Source of the DNA: Gp13-AA77 sp035946575
GTDB lineage: Bacteria > Acidobacteriota > Terriglobia > UBA7540
Length of the DNA: 64,000 bases
Direction of reading: 5' to 3'
Assembly (NCBI GenBank): GCA_035946575.1
Contig: DASYZG010000032.1
Location: 1 to 64,000 of the forward strand
The notes under the pieces are model-generated. The model had not been told where the DNA came from and ran no database searches. It worked only from the letters and a program-made list of their open reading frames with translations. Shown piece after piece: positions 8,516-17,368 of the stretch. The translations under genes and the position numbers were made by a program. The first letter of the stretch is position 1; every line of letters starts with the position of its first letter.

Positions 8516-9562
8516 ATGAGAACTATGCCATCGAACACACCAGAGGCCTCAAGGTCAGGCGGCACGGAAGCAGAGGCAAGCGCCAAGCGCTTCCTGGTCA
8601 CCGGGGCCAAGGGATTCATCGGATCCTGGGTGGTGAAAGTGCTGCTCGAGCGCGGCGATCGTCCTTCGATTCTCGACCTCGACCCGCACTCGCACCGGCT
8701 GAGGGCCCTGTTCAGCGAAGAACAACTGGCGAGCGTCTCGTTTATCGCCGGAGACGTGAGCAAGCTCGAAGATGTGGAGCGTGCGGTGTCCGATCACGGC
8801 ATCACGCACGTGATCCACCTGGCTGCGCTGCAGGTGCCCTTTTGCGTAGCCAACCCGCCGCTCGGCGCGTTGGTGAACGTGGTGGGCACGGTCAACGTGT
8901 TCGAGACGGTCAAGAAGCACCGCGACCTGGTACGGAAGCTCGTCTATGCGAGTTCGGCCGCGGTCTACGGCACGCCGGAGTTCTACGGCGCGGACCACAT
9001 CACCGACGACGCGCCTCTCGAGCCGGCGACGCTTTACGGCGTCTTCAAGCAATGCAACGAAGGTACGGCCCGGGTCTACTACGCCCGCGACGGCATATCC
9101 AGCGTGGCGTTGCGCCCGTCAACGGTCTACGGCGCCGGCCGCGATCAGGGACTGACCTCGGGACCCACCAAGGCCATCAAGGCGTGCGTGGCCGGACGTC
9201 CGTACACGATCCGGTTCACCGGTCCGGCAGACCTGCAGTATGCGCGCGACACCGCCATCACCTTCATTCGGGCCGCCGAGTCGAACCTTGAAGGCGCCCG
9301 GATCTATACGCCGCGCGGCGCGGTCGTCAGCATGGAAGAGTTTCTCGCGGCGATCGAGCGGCAATTCCCCGAGGCGCGCCGGTTGATCCGCGCCGCGGGC
9401 AACCCGCTGCCGGTTCCCGCCGACGTGGAAAACACCGCGATCCGCCGGGACCTTCCCGATCTGCCCAGTACGCCGCTCGACGAAGGCATCCGCGAGACGG
9501 CGCAGATCTTCGGCAGGCTGCAACAGGAGAATCGGCTGGACCTGCGCGAGCTGGATGTCTAG
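8516..9562 (+). CDS. NAD-dependent epimerase/dehydratase (extended SDR)
   Basis: 348 residues. The Rossmann motif GAKGFIG (about residues 30-36), the acidic ILDLD end of beta-2, HLAALQVP, the ASSAAVYG serine and the YGVFK Tyr-Lys pair identify an extended short-chain dehydrogenase acting on nucleotide sugars or related substrates. The AAGG run at 8507-8510 sits too close to ATG 8516, so the true start may be the in-frame ATG at 8525. The N-terminal 25 residues are non-conserved. Substrate cannot be assigned. No sugar operon surrounds it. Confidence 0.85.
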   Translation: MRTMPSNTPEASRSGGTEAEASAKRFLVTGAKGFIGSWVVKVLLERGDRPSILDLDPHSHRLRALFSEEQLASVSFIAGDVSKLEDVERAVSDHGITHVIHLAALQVPFCVANPPLGALVNVVGTVNVFETVKKHRDLVRKLVYASSAAVYGTPEFYGADHITDDAPLEPATLYGVFKQCNEGTARVYYARDGISSVALRPSTVYGAGRDQGLTSGPTKAIKACVAGRPYTIRFTGPADLQYARDTAITFIRAAESNLEGARIYTPRGAVVSMEEFLAAIERQFPEARRLIRAAGNPLPVPADVENTAIRRDLPDLPSTPLDEGIRETAQIFGRLQQENRLDLRELDV

Positions 9563-9622
9563 CAGTCTCCTCTTGGCAGGTTTATGATGATGGTGAGCCC
9601 CGGCTAGCCGTGCGTTCACAGC

Positions 9623-9746
9623 TATTGAGGTTCGCAGATTATTGAACAAGGCCATCGCTGCAGCGCACCTCTCCCACACGCGGCAGTCGCGGGCGGGACG
9701 CCCGCGCTACAGCATAGCACTGTCCAATAATTTGCGGACCTCAATA
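9623..9746. repeat. MITE-like element with ~27-bp imperfect terminal inverted repeats
   Basis: The left arm starting TATTGAGGTTCGCAGATTAT (9623) and the right arm ending TTTGCGGACCTCAATA (9746) are inverted copies with a few mismatches. They enclose about 70 bases that include an inverted copy of the 4512 repeat family. There is no coding capacity. Confidence 0.6.
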
Positions 9747-9798
9747 GGTGCACAGCCAAGAGTGGCCGTGCTCTACGCGTCCCCTGCCTTACTCGTCC

Positions 9799-11301
9799 AT
9801 GGCGAGTTCTTCCGATTCCGCTGCCACTCGCTTGCGCCGGCCGGCAGGCATCGGGGTGGTGCGACCCGGGCTGCAGATACTGGGCTCGCTCGTGATCATC
9901 GCCGCGATCACCTTCGTCGGCTATCGGGTGATCCGGGTAAATGCCACGACCATGGGCTTTGCATACCTGGTCGCCATTCTGGCCGTGGCAGGATCCTGGG
10001 GACTCGTCGAATCGTTCGCCGCCTCGCTCGCGGCCGTGTTGTGCTTCAATTTTTTCTTTCTGCCTCCGCTGCTGACGCTGACGGTAGCCGACCCGCAGAA
10101 TTGGGTGGCTCTATTCGCCTTCTTGGCCACTTCGATTATTGCCAGCCAGCTTTCGGCGCGCGCCCGGCAGCGCACGCACGAAGCCGTGGAACGTCAACAG
10201 GACATGGAGAGGCTTTACACTCTCAGCCGCTCCATTCTGCTCGGCGACACGGAGGAAGCTGTCGCTCACGGCATCGCGCGCCAGATTGCGCAGGTGTTCG
10301 GCTTCTCTGCGGCGGCGCTCTTCGATCGCGCTGCGAACGTGATCTATCACACTGGGCCGGAGGACGTGCCGGAAATCGACGAGCGCCTGCGCGAGGCGGC
10401 TCTCAAAGGAACTCTGTTCCAAGACTTTGCGACGGGTACGGCGGTCACGGCCATCCGGCTGGGCGGAGAACCGATTGGAGCGCTGGCCTTGCGGGGCCAG
10501 CTGCCTTCTGACACCGTGCTGCAGGCTCTTGCGAACCTGGCCGCGATCGGTCTGGAGAAGGCCCGCGCCCAGGAGGCCGCCAATCGCGCCGAGGCCGCGC
10601 GGGAGAGCCAGGATCTGAAGTCGACCCTGCTGGACGCGCTGGCCCACGAGTTCAAGACGCCTTTAACCTCGATGAAAGCCTCAACCAGCGCTCTGCTCTC
10701 GGGCGTGGTGAACGAGCCTCAGGCCCGGCAGGAACTGATTGCAGTGGTCAACGAGGAGATCGATCACCTCAACCGTCTGGTCACGGAGGCCGTCCACGTG
10801 GCCCGCATCGAGGCCGGCGACATCCGGCTGGATCGGGCGCCACAGCCTCTGGCACCGATCGTGGCTGCGGCGCTCCATGCCGCGGAGTCTGCGCTGGAAG
10901 GACGGCCGGTGAGAGTGGATATCGATCACGACCTGGCCCAGGTGAACGTGGACGGTGACATGGCCGTGCTCGCCCTGCGCCAGCTTCTCGACAACGCCGT
11001 GCGCTACTCTCCCCCAGGATCGCCCATCGGTATTCACGCCAGCCGGCGCGACGGGCGCGCCGTGGTGTGCGTTTCCGATCATGGCCAGGGCATTCCGGTG
11101 GCGGAGCGCGCGCGAATCTTCGACAAGTTCTATCGCGGTTCGAACTCAGCCGGCACGCATGGGACGGGAATGGGCCTGGCTATCGCGCGCCAGATCGCGC
11201 GCGCCCACGGCGGCGAAGTCTGGCTGGACCGGACCTCGTCCGAAGGCTCAGACTTCTGTATCTCATTGCCATTTGACGACGAGCGGGGGAGCGCATCGTG
11301 A
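9799..11301 (+). CDS. KdpD-like sensor histidine kinase lacking the KdpD/Usp input domain
   Basis: Read from ATG 9799, the protein has 500 residues; an ATG at 9748 would add 17 unlikely residues. Order of parts: a DUF4118 four-helix membrane block (about residues 25-120, with the FFFLPPLLTL motif typical of KdpD), a GAF-like domain (about 140-260), HisKA with phospho-acceptor His283 in LAHEFKTPLTS, and HATPase with LLDNAVRYS, DHGQGIP and GTGMGLAIA. Full-length KdpD has about 400 more N-terminal residues for ATP and stress sensing; they are absent. The regulator gene overlaps the stop by 4 bases. No kdpFABC genes are in the window, so the output may not be potassium. Confidence 0.88.
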   Translation: MASSSDSAATRLRRPAGIGVVRPGLQILGSLVIIAAITFVGYRVIRVNATTMGFAYLVAILAVAGSWGLVESFAASLAAVLCFNFFFLPPLLTLTVADPQNWVALFAFLATSIIASQLSARARQRTHEAVERQQDMERLYTLSRSILLGDTEEAVAHGIARQIAQVFGFSAAALFDRAANVIYHTGPEDVPEIDERLREAALKGTLFQDFATGTAVTAIRLGGEPIGALALRGQLPSDTVLQALANLAAIGLEKARAQEAANRAEAARESQDLKSTLLDALAHEFKTPLTSMKASTSALLSGVVNEPQARQELIAVVNEEIDHLNRLVTEAVHVARIEAGDIRLDRAPQPLAPIVAAALHAAESALEGRPVRVDIDHDLAQVNVDGDMAVLALRQLLDNAVRYSPPGSPIGIHASRRDGRAVVCVSDHGQGIPVAERARIFDKFYRGSNSAGTHGTGMGLAIARQIARAHGGEVWLDRTSSEGSDFCISLPFDDERGSAS

Positions 11302-12014
11302 GCGCCGGACGCATTCTGGTGGTGGACGATGAGCCTCAGATCCGGCGGGTGATGAGGACGACCCTTGTCGCCAACGGCTACGAGATGGACGAGGCGCGCA
11401 GCGGCGAGCAGGCGCTGGAAAAGTTGCGCGCCGGACACTATGACCTGGTGCTGCTCGACATGAACATGCCGGGTATGGGCGGTTTGGAAGTCTGCCGCGC
11501 GATCCGGGCCGCACGGCCGGGTCCCGATCTGGCCGTCATCATGCTGACCATTCGCAGCGGAGAACGCGACAAGGTGGAGGCGCTCGACGCCGGGGCCGAT
11601 GATTACGTCACCAAACCGTACAGCAGCCCGGAGCTGCTGGCGCGCATTCGCGCGGCGCTGCGCCGCACGCCCATGGCGTCGGAGCCGGGCCAGCATCGGG
11701 TGGCCTTCGACAATGTCGAGATCGACTTCGAGGCGCGCCAAGTCACGGTCCGCGGCGCACCGGTGCGGCTCACCTCGAAGGAGCTGGATCTGCTGTCCTA
11801 CCTTATCGCTCATCCCAACAAAGTGCTGAGCCATCGGGAAGTTCTCCAGGGCGTCTGGGGTCCGGATTACGGGGACGAGCACGAGTATCTGCGCGTATTC
11901 ATCAATCGGCTGCGCAAGAAGATCGAACCGAATCCCGCCAAGCCCCGTTATCTGCTGACGGAGCCCTGGGCCGGGTACCGGTTCCACCTGCCCCAGGCCG
12001 GCTCAGAAAAATGA
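11298..12014 (+). CDS. kdpE: KdpE-like OmpR-family response regulator
   Basis: Starts at GTG 11298 inside the kinase stop (GTGA overlap), so the pair is translationally coupled. 238 residues. The receiver domain has the acidic pair in VVDDE, phospho-acceptor Asp54 in LLDMNMPG, Thr in MLTIRS and Lys in DDYVTKPY. The winged-helix half has LTSKELDLLSYL, NKVLSHREVLQGVWG, RVFINRLRKKIE and the GYRF end, matching KdpE closely. Its expected target, kdpFABC, is not seen here. The gene symbol reflects similarity, not proven potassium control. Confidence 0.88.
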   Translation: MSAGRILVVDDEPQIRRVMRTTLVANGYEMDEARSGEQALEKLRAGHYDLVLLDMNMPGMGGLEVCRAIRAARPGPDLAVIMLTIRSGERDKVEALDAGADDYVTKPYSSPELLARIRAALRRTPMASEPGQHRVAFDNVEIDFEARQVTVRGAPVRLTSKELDLLSYLIAHPNKVLSHREVLQGVWGPDYGDEHEYLRVFINRLRKKIEPNPAKPRYLLTEPWAGYRFHLPQAGSEK

Positions 12015-12049
12015 CGGGAGGCCCGGAGGGCCCAGGACGCTGCTTTAGT

Positions 12050-13405
12050 TTACGGCTCGGCGAGCGGGTGAGTGTCGAGACGCCTGAGCAGCCGGCTCAG
12101 AAAAAGCGGTGTGGCGAAGGTCGTTAGGATGACGACGACGATGATGGCGGTAAACGTCTCGTGCGAGATCACGCCCAGCGCCAGTCCCAGATTGGCGCCC
12201 AGCAGTTGCACCTCCCCCCGCGCAATCATCGCCGTTCCCACCACCCAGCGATTCACGCCTTTGCCGACTCCGAGGCCGCAGGCGAGTTTGCCGAGCACGG
12301 CGGCAAAGAAGAGGATGGCAGCGATTCTGAGCACCGGAAGGCTCCCGAAGGCGCGAATATCCACCATCATCCCGGTCAATACGAAGAACACGGGGGCGAA
12401 GATGTAGACGGGGCCGCCGACAAGCTCTTCCAGATGCCTGGCCGCAGCCCGGCCCAGCAGTCCCTGAGTCTCCGCGGGTAGCACGGTCTCCCGCAGTTGT
12501 TCCACGAGAAACGGGTCGCGGAATTCCTGGAATCGCACGGGCTCGAGTGCAAGTCCGGCGGCGAAGGCGCCGATGGCGGGCTCCAGACCTGCTTTTTCCG
12601 CGCCAAACGAGTAGGCAAGAAAGAAGACAAACGCAAGAATGAGCTTCATCTTGTGCTCGACGCTGATGCGGGCGAGCCATATGGCGAGCCTGGGTGCGGC
12701 GAGCCGGCCGCCGACAATGGCAATGCAGAAGAAACCCGTCGCCCTCAAAGCGATCCAGCTGAGCGCTCTAAAATCCCACCCTCCTCCATGCCGGCTGGCC
12801 GCGAGGCCGGCGGCCGCGACGGCCAGGAGCAGCAGGCTCATTACGTCGTCCATGACGGCAGCCCCCAGGATGATCGTGCCCTCACGCGTCTGGAGCCGGC
12901 CCAGATCGATCAGCACACGCACGCTGACGCTGGCCGATGTCGCCGCGAGAATTGCTCCCAGGAAGAGATAGCCGGAGAGATCGTGATGGTTCGCGGGCAT
13001 GATCCAGCGTCCGGCGACGAAGCCCGCCACGACGCAGGTTGTCACCACGCCGGCGCTGGCGGCGAAAAACGCCTTGATGCCGACGCGGCGCAACTCGGCG
13101 GTGTTTGCTTGCAGACCGATTTGAAACAGAAGCAGGGCGAGGCCGAACCTGGCCAAAAACCCGATCACTTCGTCACTCTTCATGGGCTCGAGAAAGTGCA
13201 CACCGAGCAGCCAGAGATTCCCCAGCAACACCCCGGCCAGCAATTCGCCGAGCACAGCAGGCTGGCCGGTCTTCTCGATGACATAGAACACACCGGCAAT
13301 CAGGAGAATAATGGCGAGCCACACCGAGCGTGTCCCGAAGGATGGTCCACCACTGCTCGCGGAGTGGTCTGTCAGAAACGCAAATAATGCCGTCGCGAAT
13401 GACAT
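12050..13405 (-). CDS. CPA2-family cation/proton antiporter (Kef/NapA-like)
   Basis: From ATG 13405 the protein has 451 residues and about 12-13 membrane segments. It shows the CPA2 layout: QPAVLGELLAGVLLGN early, LLFQIGLQ, the SASVSVRVL and MDDVMSLLLLA segments carrying the ion-binding acidic residues, GAFAAGLALE, and FFVLTGMMVD near the end. No RCK/TrkA domain is attached. It likely exchanges Na+ or K+ for protons in the inner membrane. It converges on the KdpDE-like pair with a 35-bp gap, so an ionic-homeostasis theme is plausible. An upstream in-frame start at 13492 would add 29 atypical residues. Confidence 0.87.
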   Translation of the reverse strand: MSFATALFAFLTDHSASSGGPSFGTRSVWLAIILLIAGVFYVIEKTGQPAVLGELLAGVLLGNLWLLGVHFLEPMKSDEVIGFLARFGLALLLFQIGLQANTAELRRVGIKAFFAASAGVVTTCVVAGFVAGRWIMPANHHDLSGYLFLGAILAATSASVSVRVLIDLGRLQTREGTIILGAAVMDDVMSLLLLAVAAAGLAASRHGGGWDFRALSWIALRATGFFCIAIVGGRLAAPRLAIWLARISVEHKMKLILAFVFFLAYSFGAEKAGLEPAIGAFAAGLALEPVRFQEFRDPFLVEQLRETVLPAETQGLLGRAAARHLEELVGGPVYIFAPVFFVLTGMMVDIRAFGSLPVLRIAAILFFAAVLGKLACGLGVGKGVNRWVVGTAMIARGEVQLLGANLGLALGVISHETFTAIIVVVILTTFATPLFLSRLLRRLDTHPLAEP

Positions 13406-13537
13406 GGCGGGAGCCGGCGTGGGCCCTGGGTCCGTGAACCGACAGTATATTCGGCAGGAATGGGACCTCGCTATCAAAATCGGGGTGCTCACATACGAAG
13501 AACGGCGCCGGCTTTTGTGAAGGGACCGCCGGTGCCT

Positions 13538-13831
13538 ATGCTGGAATCACTTTTCACAGAACTGAGAACGGAAGTCGCGATTTGGGGGACTCGCGGGTAT
13601 GAATTCGCAACGTTGAGGATCGCACGTTTTCATTTCTATGCACGAGGAGGCAGGCCGGGCATCCGTGTTCAAGCGACTCCCGCCGGAGTCCTCGTAAGAA
13701 CAGATTTCGAGTCTGCCCGGCCCGCCGTCGTGTGTACTGGAAAAGATCCACCAGCGAGGATGACCAAGCTGCTGGAGTGGGCAAAGGCGAGTGCGGCCAA
13801 GGCCGACCTTTCAACATTGGAGCCGCTGTAG
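13538..13831 (+). CDS. Small hypothetical protein
   Basis: 97 residues read from ATG 13538 (MLESLFTELRTEVAIWG). The frame is open further upstream but that part looks non-coding. Residue composition is protein-like, with alternating strands and a Lys/Ala-rich C-terminal helix. No family is recognised and the ribosome site is weak. It converges on another small conserved hypothetical. The opposite strand has a competing short frame that is less natural. Confidence 0.4.
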   Translation: MLESLFTELRTEVAIWGTRGYEFATLRIARFHFYARGGRPGIRVQATPAGVLVRTDFESARPAVVCTGKDPPARMTKLLEWAKASAAKADLSTLEPL

Positions 13832-13877
13832 GGGCGATCTCCTTGTACCGCCGCTCAGTAAACCGCGGGCCTGACGG

Positions 13878-14111
13878 CTATCTCTGTGGCGTGCGGAACG
13901 ACTCCAGCGACCACTCGTCCGTCTCACCGAACGCGAGGTGACGGAGTATGTAGATATTGCCGTCGCTCGCGCGGACTTTGAAGAACGTACTATCGGGGCC
14001 GTACCACTGATCGAGGACCACCTCAACCCCGTAGGAGCGTTCGTCAAGCTGAAAGCGCGCCGGCCGCTCGTCGGCCTTTCGGCCGGAATAGCATTCCACG
14101 CTGATCTTCAT
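13878..14111 (-). CDS. Small conserved hypothetical protein (77 aa)
   Basis: The sequence starts MKISVECYSGRKADERPARF and contains YGVEVVLDQWYGPDSTFFKV followed by RASDGNIYILRH. It reads like a small beta-rich domain that I associate with a widespread uncharacterised acidobacterial/proteobacterial family; this recollection is not verified. It has no signal peptide and no clear Shine-Dalgarno. It lies 29 bases downstream of the O-methyltransferase on the same strand, so both may share a transcript. Confidence 0.65.
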   Translation of the reverse strand: MKISVECYSGRKADERPARFQLDERSYGVEVVLDQWYGPDSTFFKVRASDGNIYILRHLAFGETDEWSLESFRTPQR

Positions 14112-14140
14112 TTAGAGATGAGCGGGCAGGAAGCTCTCGC

Positions 14141-15163
14141 TTACTTGATGCCGACCACCATCGAGTCGGGGCCAGCCAGATGTTCGACGCGAGCCTCGCG
14201 GAAGCCAACCTCCTTCATCCACGCGATGCAATCGGCGCCTGTGTAGTCAAAACCGCCGGGAGTTTCGATCAGCATGTTCAGACTCATCATCAGGCCAAAG
14301 GCGTTCTTTGACCGGTCATCGTCGATGATGGAGTCGTAGGCCACCAGGGCGCCGCCAGGAGAGATCGCCTCGTAAGCCTTGCGGAGCAGCCTCTTCTTTT
14401 CGTCGAGGCTCCAATCGTGCAGGATGTGTCCCATCGTAATCACGTCGGCCTTGGGCATGGCATCCTCGAAGAAGTTGCCGCTCACAAACCGCAATCTTCC
14501 GTTGAGCCCATGCTGCTCGGCGTACTCCTCGAAAATCGGCCCCACCTCGGCAAGATCGAACCCGATTCCCTGGAGGTGCGGATTCGCGACCGCCACCTGC
14601 ACTGCCAGGTCGCCCTGCGCCGTGCCCACGTCGGCAAAGGTCCGGTATTGGCTCCAGGGAATCCGGCGCGCGATGGCAAGATTGGCTCCGCGGCTGATGC
14701 CCGTCATGGCTGCAAGGAAGTTCTTCAGCCTGGCTGGATCGGCGTACAGCGCCTCAAACGGTGATTCGCCGTCGCCGCTCTCCTTGGACTCGTTCTGCTG
14801 TTTTCCCGTGCGCAACGCCTCCGTCAAATGGCTCCAATGCCCGTACAGGCGCAGATTGGCCATTTCCAGGATGCCCCCGACGTAACTCGGCTTGTGTCTG
14901 TCCAGGTAAAAATCGGCAGCGGGCGTGTTGGAGTATTTGCCAGCGGTCCGCTGCAGTAGTCCGAGAGCTGTCAGTGTGTCGAAAAAGTCGTGCGCCGCTC
15001 GCGGATGTAGTCCCAAGCGGCCGCGCAAGGTCTCCAGGTCCTCTGGTTTCTTGGCGAGTTCGGTGAAAACACCCATTTCCACCGCGCTCAGCAGAGTCTT
15101 TGAAGCCCAGAAGCCAAGGCCGATCTGCATGATGTGCTCCGGACTCGGCGGATTTGTGCTCAT
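14141..15163 (-). CDS. SAM-dependent O-methyltransferase (methyltransferase 2 / dimerisation-domain family)
   Basis: 340 residues, start ATG 15163 with GGGAGA upstream. The N-terminal winged-helix dimerisation domain (ALGLLQRTAGKYSNT, about residues 65-80) is followed by a class I Rossmann methyltransferase domain: FADVGTAQGDLAVQVA is the SAM glycine loop (the usual DxGGGxG is DVGTAQG here), GFDLAEV ends beta-2, and MGHILHDWSLDEKKRLLRKAYEAISPGG is the family's conserved block with the candidate catalytic His-Asp. Family members methylate small hydroxylated metabolites such as quinones or polyketides. No biosynthetic cluster surrounds it, so the substrate is open. Confidence 0.88.
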   Translation of the reverse strand: MSTNPPSPEHIMQIGLGFWASKTLLSAVEMGVFTELAKKPEDLETLRGRLGLHPRAAHDFFDTLTALGLLQRTAGKYSNTPAADFYLDRHKPSYVGGILEMANLRLYGHWSHLTEALRTGKQQNESKESGDGESPFEALYADPARLKNFLAAMTGISRGANLAIARRIPWSQYRTFADVGTAQGDLAVQVAVANPHLQGIGFDLAEVGPIFEEYAEQHGLNGRLRFVSGNFFEDAMPKADVITMGHILHDWSLDEKKRLLRKAYEAISPGGALVAYDSIIDDDRSKNAFGLMMSLNMLIETPGGFDYTGADCIAWMKEVGFREARVEHLAGPDSMVVGIK

Positions 15164-15292
15164 TCTCGATTTCTCCCTTGAAAGAGGCGATAAGCGGTGG
15201 AGCGCCGCCGCTGCAAGGCCAGCGATTATAACTCATCCAGGGCCCTGCACAGAGCCGTACTCTCAGACGGGATCTTTGCAGCCGGCTGCGGC

Positions 15293-15733
15293 TCACACCT
15301 CCCCGCCTGTCTCCCACGCCTTTACTAAAAATATTGGTACCTCGGACTCATGCCGCACGCGCGTGATAGTGGCTCCATGGACGAGGTCTTCGAGCAGACG
15401 ATGCCCGTGGGTGGTCATCGCGATCAGATCGCAGCTTTCTTCGCGCGCCGACTTCAGAATCTCATCAGAGGGTCGGCCGGTGGCGAGGCGCGAGCTGACC
15501 TTAAAACCTGCCTGGCTCAGTTCGTCTTGAAGGGTCTGCAAGTAGTCCCGATCCGCATGGATTTCGGCCGAGTCCGACAGATTCAATTTTCGCTGCCACT
15601 GCGCCGCCCAGCCGGTCGAGACGTGCAGAAGCAGAAGCTCGGCGCCGGTAAGCTGCGCCAGTTCTTTAACGCGCGGCAAAAGGGCGGCGTCGGCCTTGCT
15701 GTGGTCGAGAGCGACGAGGATCTTCTTGAACAT
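15293..15733 (-). CDS. Universal stress protein (UspA fold)
   Basis: 146 residues, the standard Usp length. ILVALDHSKADAAL at the N-terminus holds the Asp of the nucleotide site, and the C-terminal part has DLIAMTTHGHRLLEDLVHGATITRVRHESEVPIFLV, corresponding to the ATP-binding G-x2-G-x9-G-S/T region of ATP-type Usps, here with HG and GAT variants. It probably binds ATP and responds to stress. It lies 38 bases downstream of the Nramp gene on the same strand and may be cotranscribed with it. Confidence 0.9.
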   Translation of the reverse strand: MFKKILVALDHSKADAALLPRVKELAQLTGAELLLLHVSTGWAAQWQRKLNLSDSAEIHADRDYLQTLQDELSQAGFKVSSRLATGRPSDEILKSAREESCDLIAMTTHGHRLLEDLVHGATITRVRHESEVPIFLVKAWETGGEV

Positions 15734-15771
15734 CGGCGTAGCCGGTCGCGGTTTGTCCCTGAGTCAGTGTG

Positions 15772-17097
15772 TCAGAGGGTCAGCGCCAGCAAATAAACAT
15801 TCAATCCGGCGATGAGGTAAGCAACGCTCCACGACAGCCCCCGCAGCCAGGGTGCGCTGGTGAATTCCCCCATCTTGCGCCGATCGCAAGTGAACTTCAC
15901 CAGCGGAAAGACAGCGAACGAAAGCTGCAGGCTCAGGACAACCTGGCTCAGGATCAGCAGCTTGGCCGTTCCGCTCGTACCAAAGAAGGCGACGGTGATA
16001 ACGGCCGGTATAATGGCCAATAGACGGGTGATCAGCCGCCGCAGCCAGGGAGCAAGGCGGACGTTGAGAAATCCCTCCATCACCACCTGGCCGGCAAGAG
16101 TGCCGGTCAGCGTTGAGTTCTGGCCCGAGCAGAGCAGCGCCAGTGCGAACAGGAAACTTGCCACCGGTATTCCCAGCAGGGGTGAGAGCGTGTGATACGC
16201 CTGCTGAATTTCCGCCATCTGATGCATCCCGTGCTTGAAGAACGTCCCCGCCGCCATAACCAGAATGGCAGCGTTGATGAGGAAGGCAAAGTTGAGCGCC
16301 AGGAACGAGTCCAGAAAGTTGAAGCGGATAGCAGTGCGCAGGCCTTGCGGACTGCGCTCGATGGCGCGCGTCTGCACAAGCGATGAGTGCAGATACAGGT
16401 TGTGCGGCATCACGGTGGCGCCCAGCATGCTGACGGCGATATAGAGCATGTTGCGATCGCTGAGAACCTCGGGGGTGGGAACAAAGCCCTGCAGAATCCC
16501 CACGATTGAGGGGCGAACCATCACGATCTCCATCAGATAGCAGACTCCGATGGTGGCGATGAGGGTCACGACCACCACCTCGAGATAGCGGAAGCCGCGG
16601 TGCTGCAGGTAAAGAATCGCAAGCACGTCAAGCGCCGTCAGGCACACGCCCACGAGCAGCGGAATATGAAAGAGCAGGTTCAGGGCGATCGCCGAGCCGA
16701 TGACTTCGGCCAGGTCACAGGCGGCAATGGCGACCTCGGCGAAAATCCACAACGCAAAACTCGCCTGGCGCGAGTAGCTCTCCCGGCACATCTGGGCCAG
16801 ATCGCGCGAGGTGACGATGCCGAGCCGCGCGGCGAGCGACTGCAGCAGAATGGCCATCAGATTCGACACCAGCAGCACGAAAATGAGCCGGTAGGCGAAC
16901 TCCGAGCCGCCGGCGATATCGGTGGCCCAGTTGCCGGGATCCATGTACCCCACGGCGATCAGGAACCCTGGTCCTGAGAAAGCGGCCAGTTTTCTCCAGA
17001 AGCCTGCGCCCGCCGGCACGCTGACAGTCCGGTGTACCTCCGGCAGCGAAGGCTCAGCAGGAGCGATTCCGTAGGCGCCCAAAGGGTTGTGGTCCAT
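15772..17097 (-). CDS. Nramp-family divalent metal transporter (MntH-like)
   Basis: About 441 residues from ATG 17097; the frame stays open to GTG 17157 and the start is unresolved because no candidate has a good ribosome site. Eleven or so membrane segments. Helix 1 has the metal-site motif GYMDPGNWATDIAGGS, and helix 6 has ATVMPHNLYLHSSLVQTR with the MPH motif, both diagnostic for Mn2+/Fe2+ Nramp carriers using the proton gradient. The cluster with a Usp gene suggests stress-related metal uptake. A perfect inverted repeat lies in the divergent spacer upstream. Confidence 0.9.
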   Translation of the reverse strand: MDHNPLGAYGIAPAEPSLPEVHRTVSVPAGAGFWRKLAAFSGPGFLIAVGYMDPGNWATDIAGGSEFAYRLIFVLLVSNLMAILLQSLAARLGIVTSRDLAQMCRESYSRQASFALWIFAEVAIAACDLAEVIGSAIALNLLFHIPLLVGVCLTALDVLAILYLQHRGFRYLEVVVVTLIATIGVCYLMEIVMVRPSIVGILQGFVPTPEVLSDRNMLYIAVSMLGATVMPHNLYLHSSLVQTRAIERSPQGLRTAIRFNFLDSFLALNFAFLINAAILVMAAGTFFKHGMHQMAEIQQAYHTLSPLLGIPVASFLFALALLCSGQNSTLTGTLAGQVVMEGFLNVRLAPWLRRLITRLLAIIPAVITVAFFGTSGTAKLLILSQVVLSLQLSFAVFPLVKFTCDRRKMGEFTSAPWLRGLSWSVAYLIAGLNVYLLALTL

Positions 17098-17237
17098 CAA
17101 ACAGCAACATGGCATACCGGGGGTAAGGGGCACAAGGCCGGAAAGCTGCGCAGCCACTTCGCCAGCCTAACCCTCCGCCCGTTGACTCGTCTAAATTCGG
17201 GGAACCGTGCCGGGGCTGGTTGCGTAACAGCATACGA

Positions 17238-17266
17238 GGTCCATCGTCGCGGCCAGACGATGGACC
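17238..17266. promoter_or_regulatory. Perfect 11-bp inverted repeat in a divergent spacer
   Basis: GGTCCATCGTC (17238-17248) and GACGATGGACC (17256-17266) flank a 7-base centre. It lies between the divergent Nramp gene and the hypothetical gene at 17369. It could be an operator or an RNA hairpin; regulator unknown. Confidence 0.5.
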
Positions 17267-17368
17267 ATCCATCGGCACAGGGGATGCCGGGCAAAGACAT
17301 CCGGCCGCACTCCCCCCGGAACACCTCACCGCAGGCGCCGAACGCGGCGAGACGTTGGAGGACGGGCT

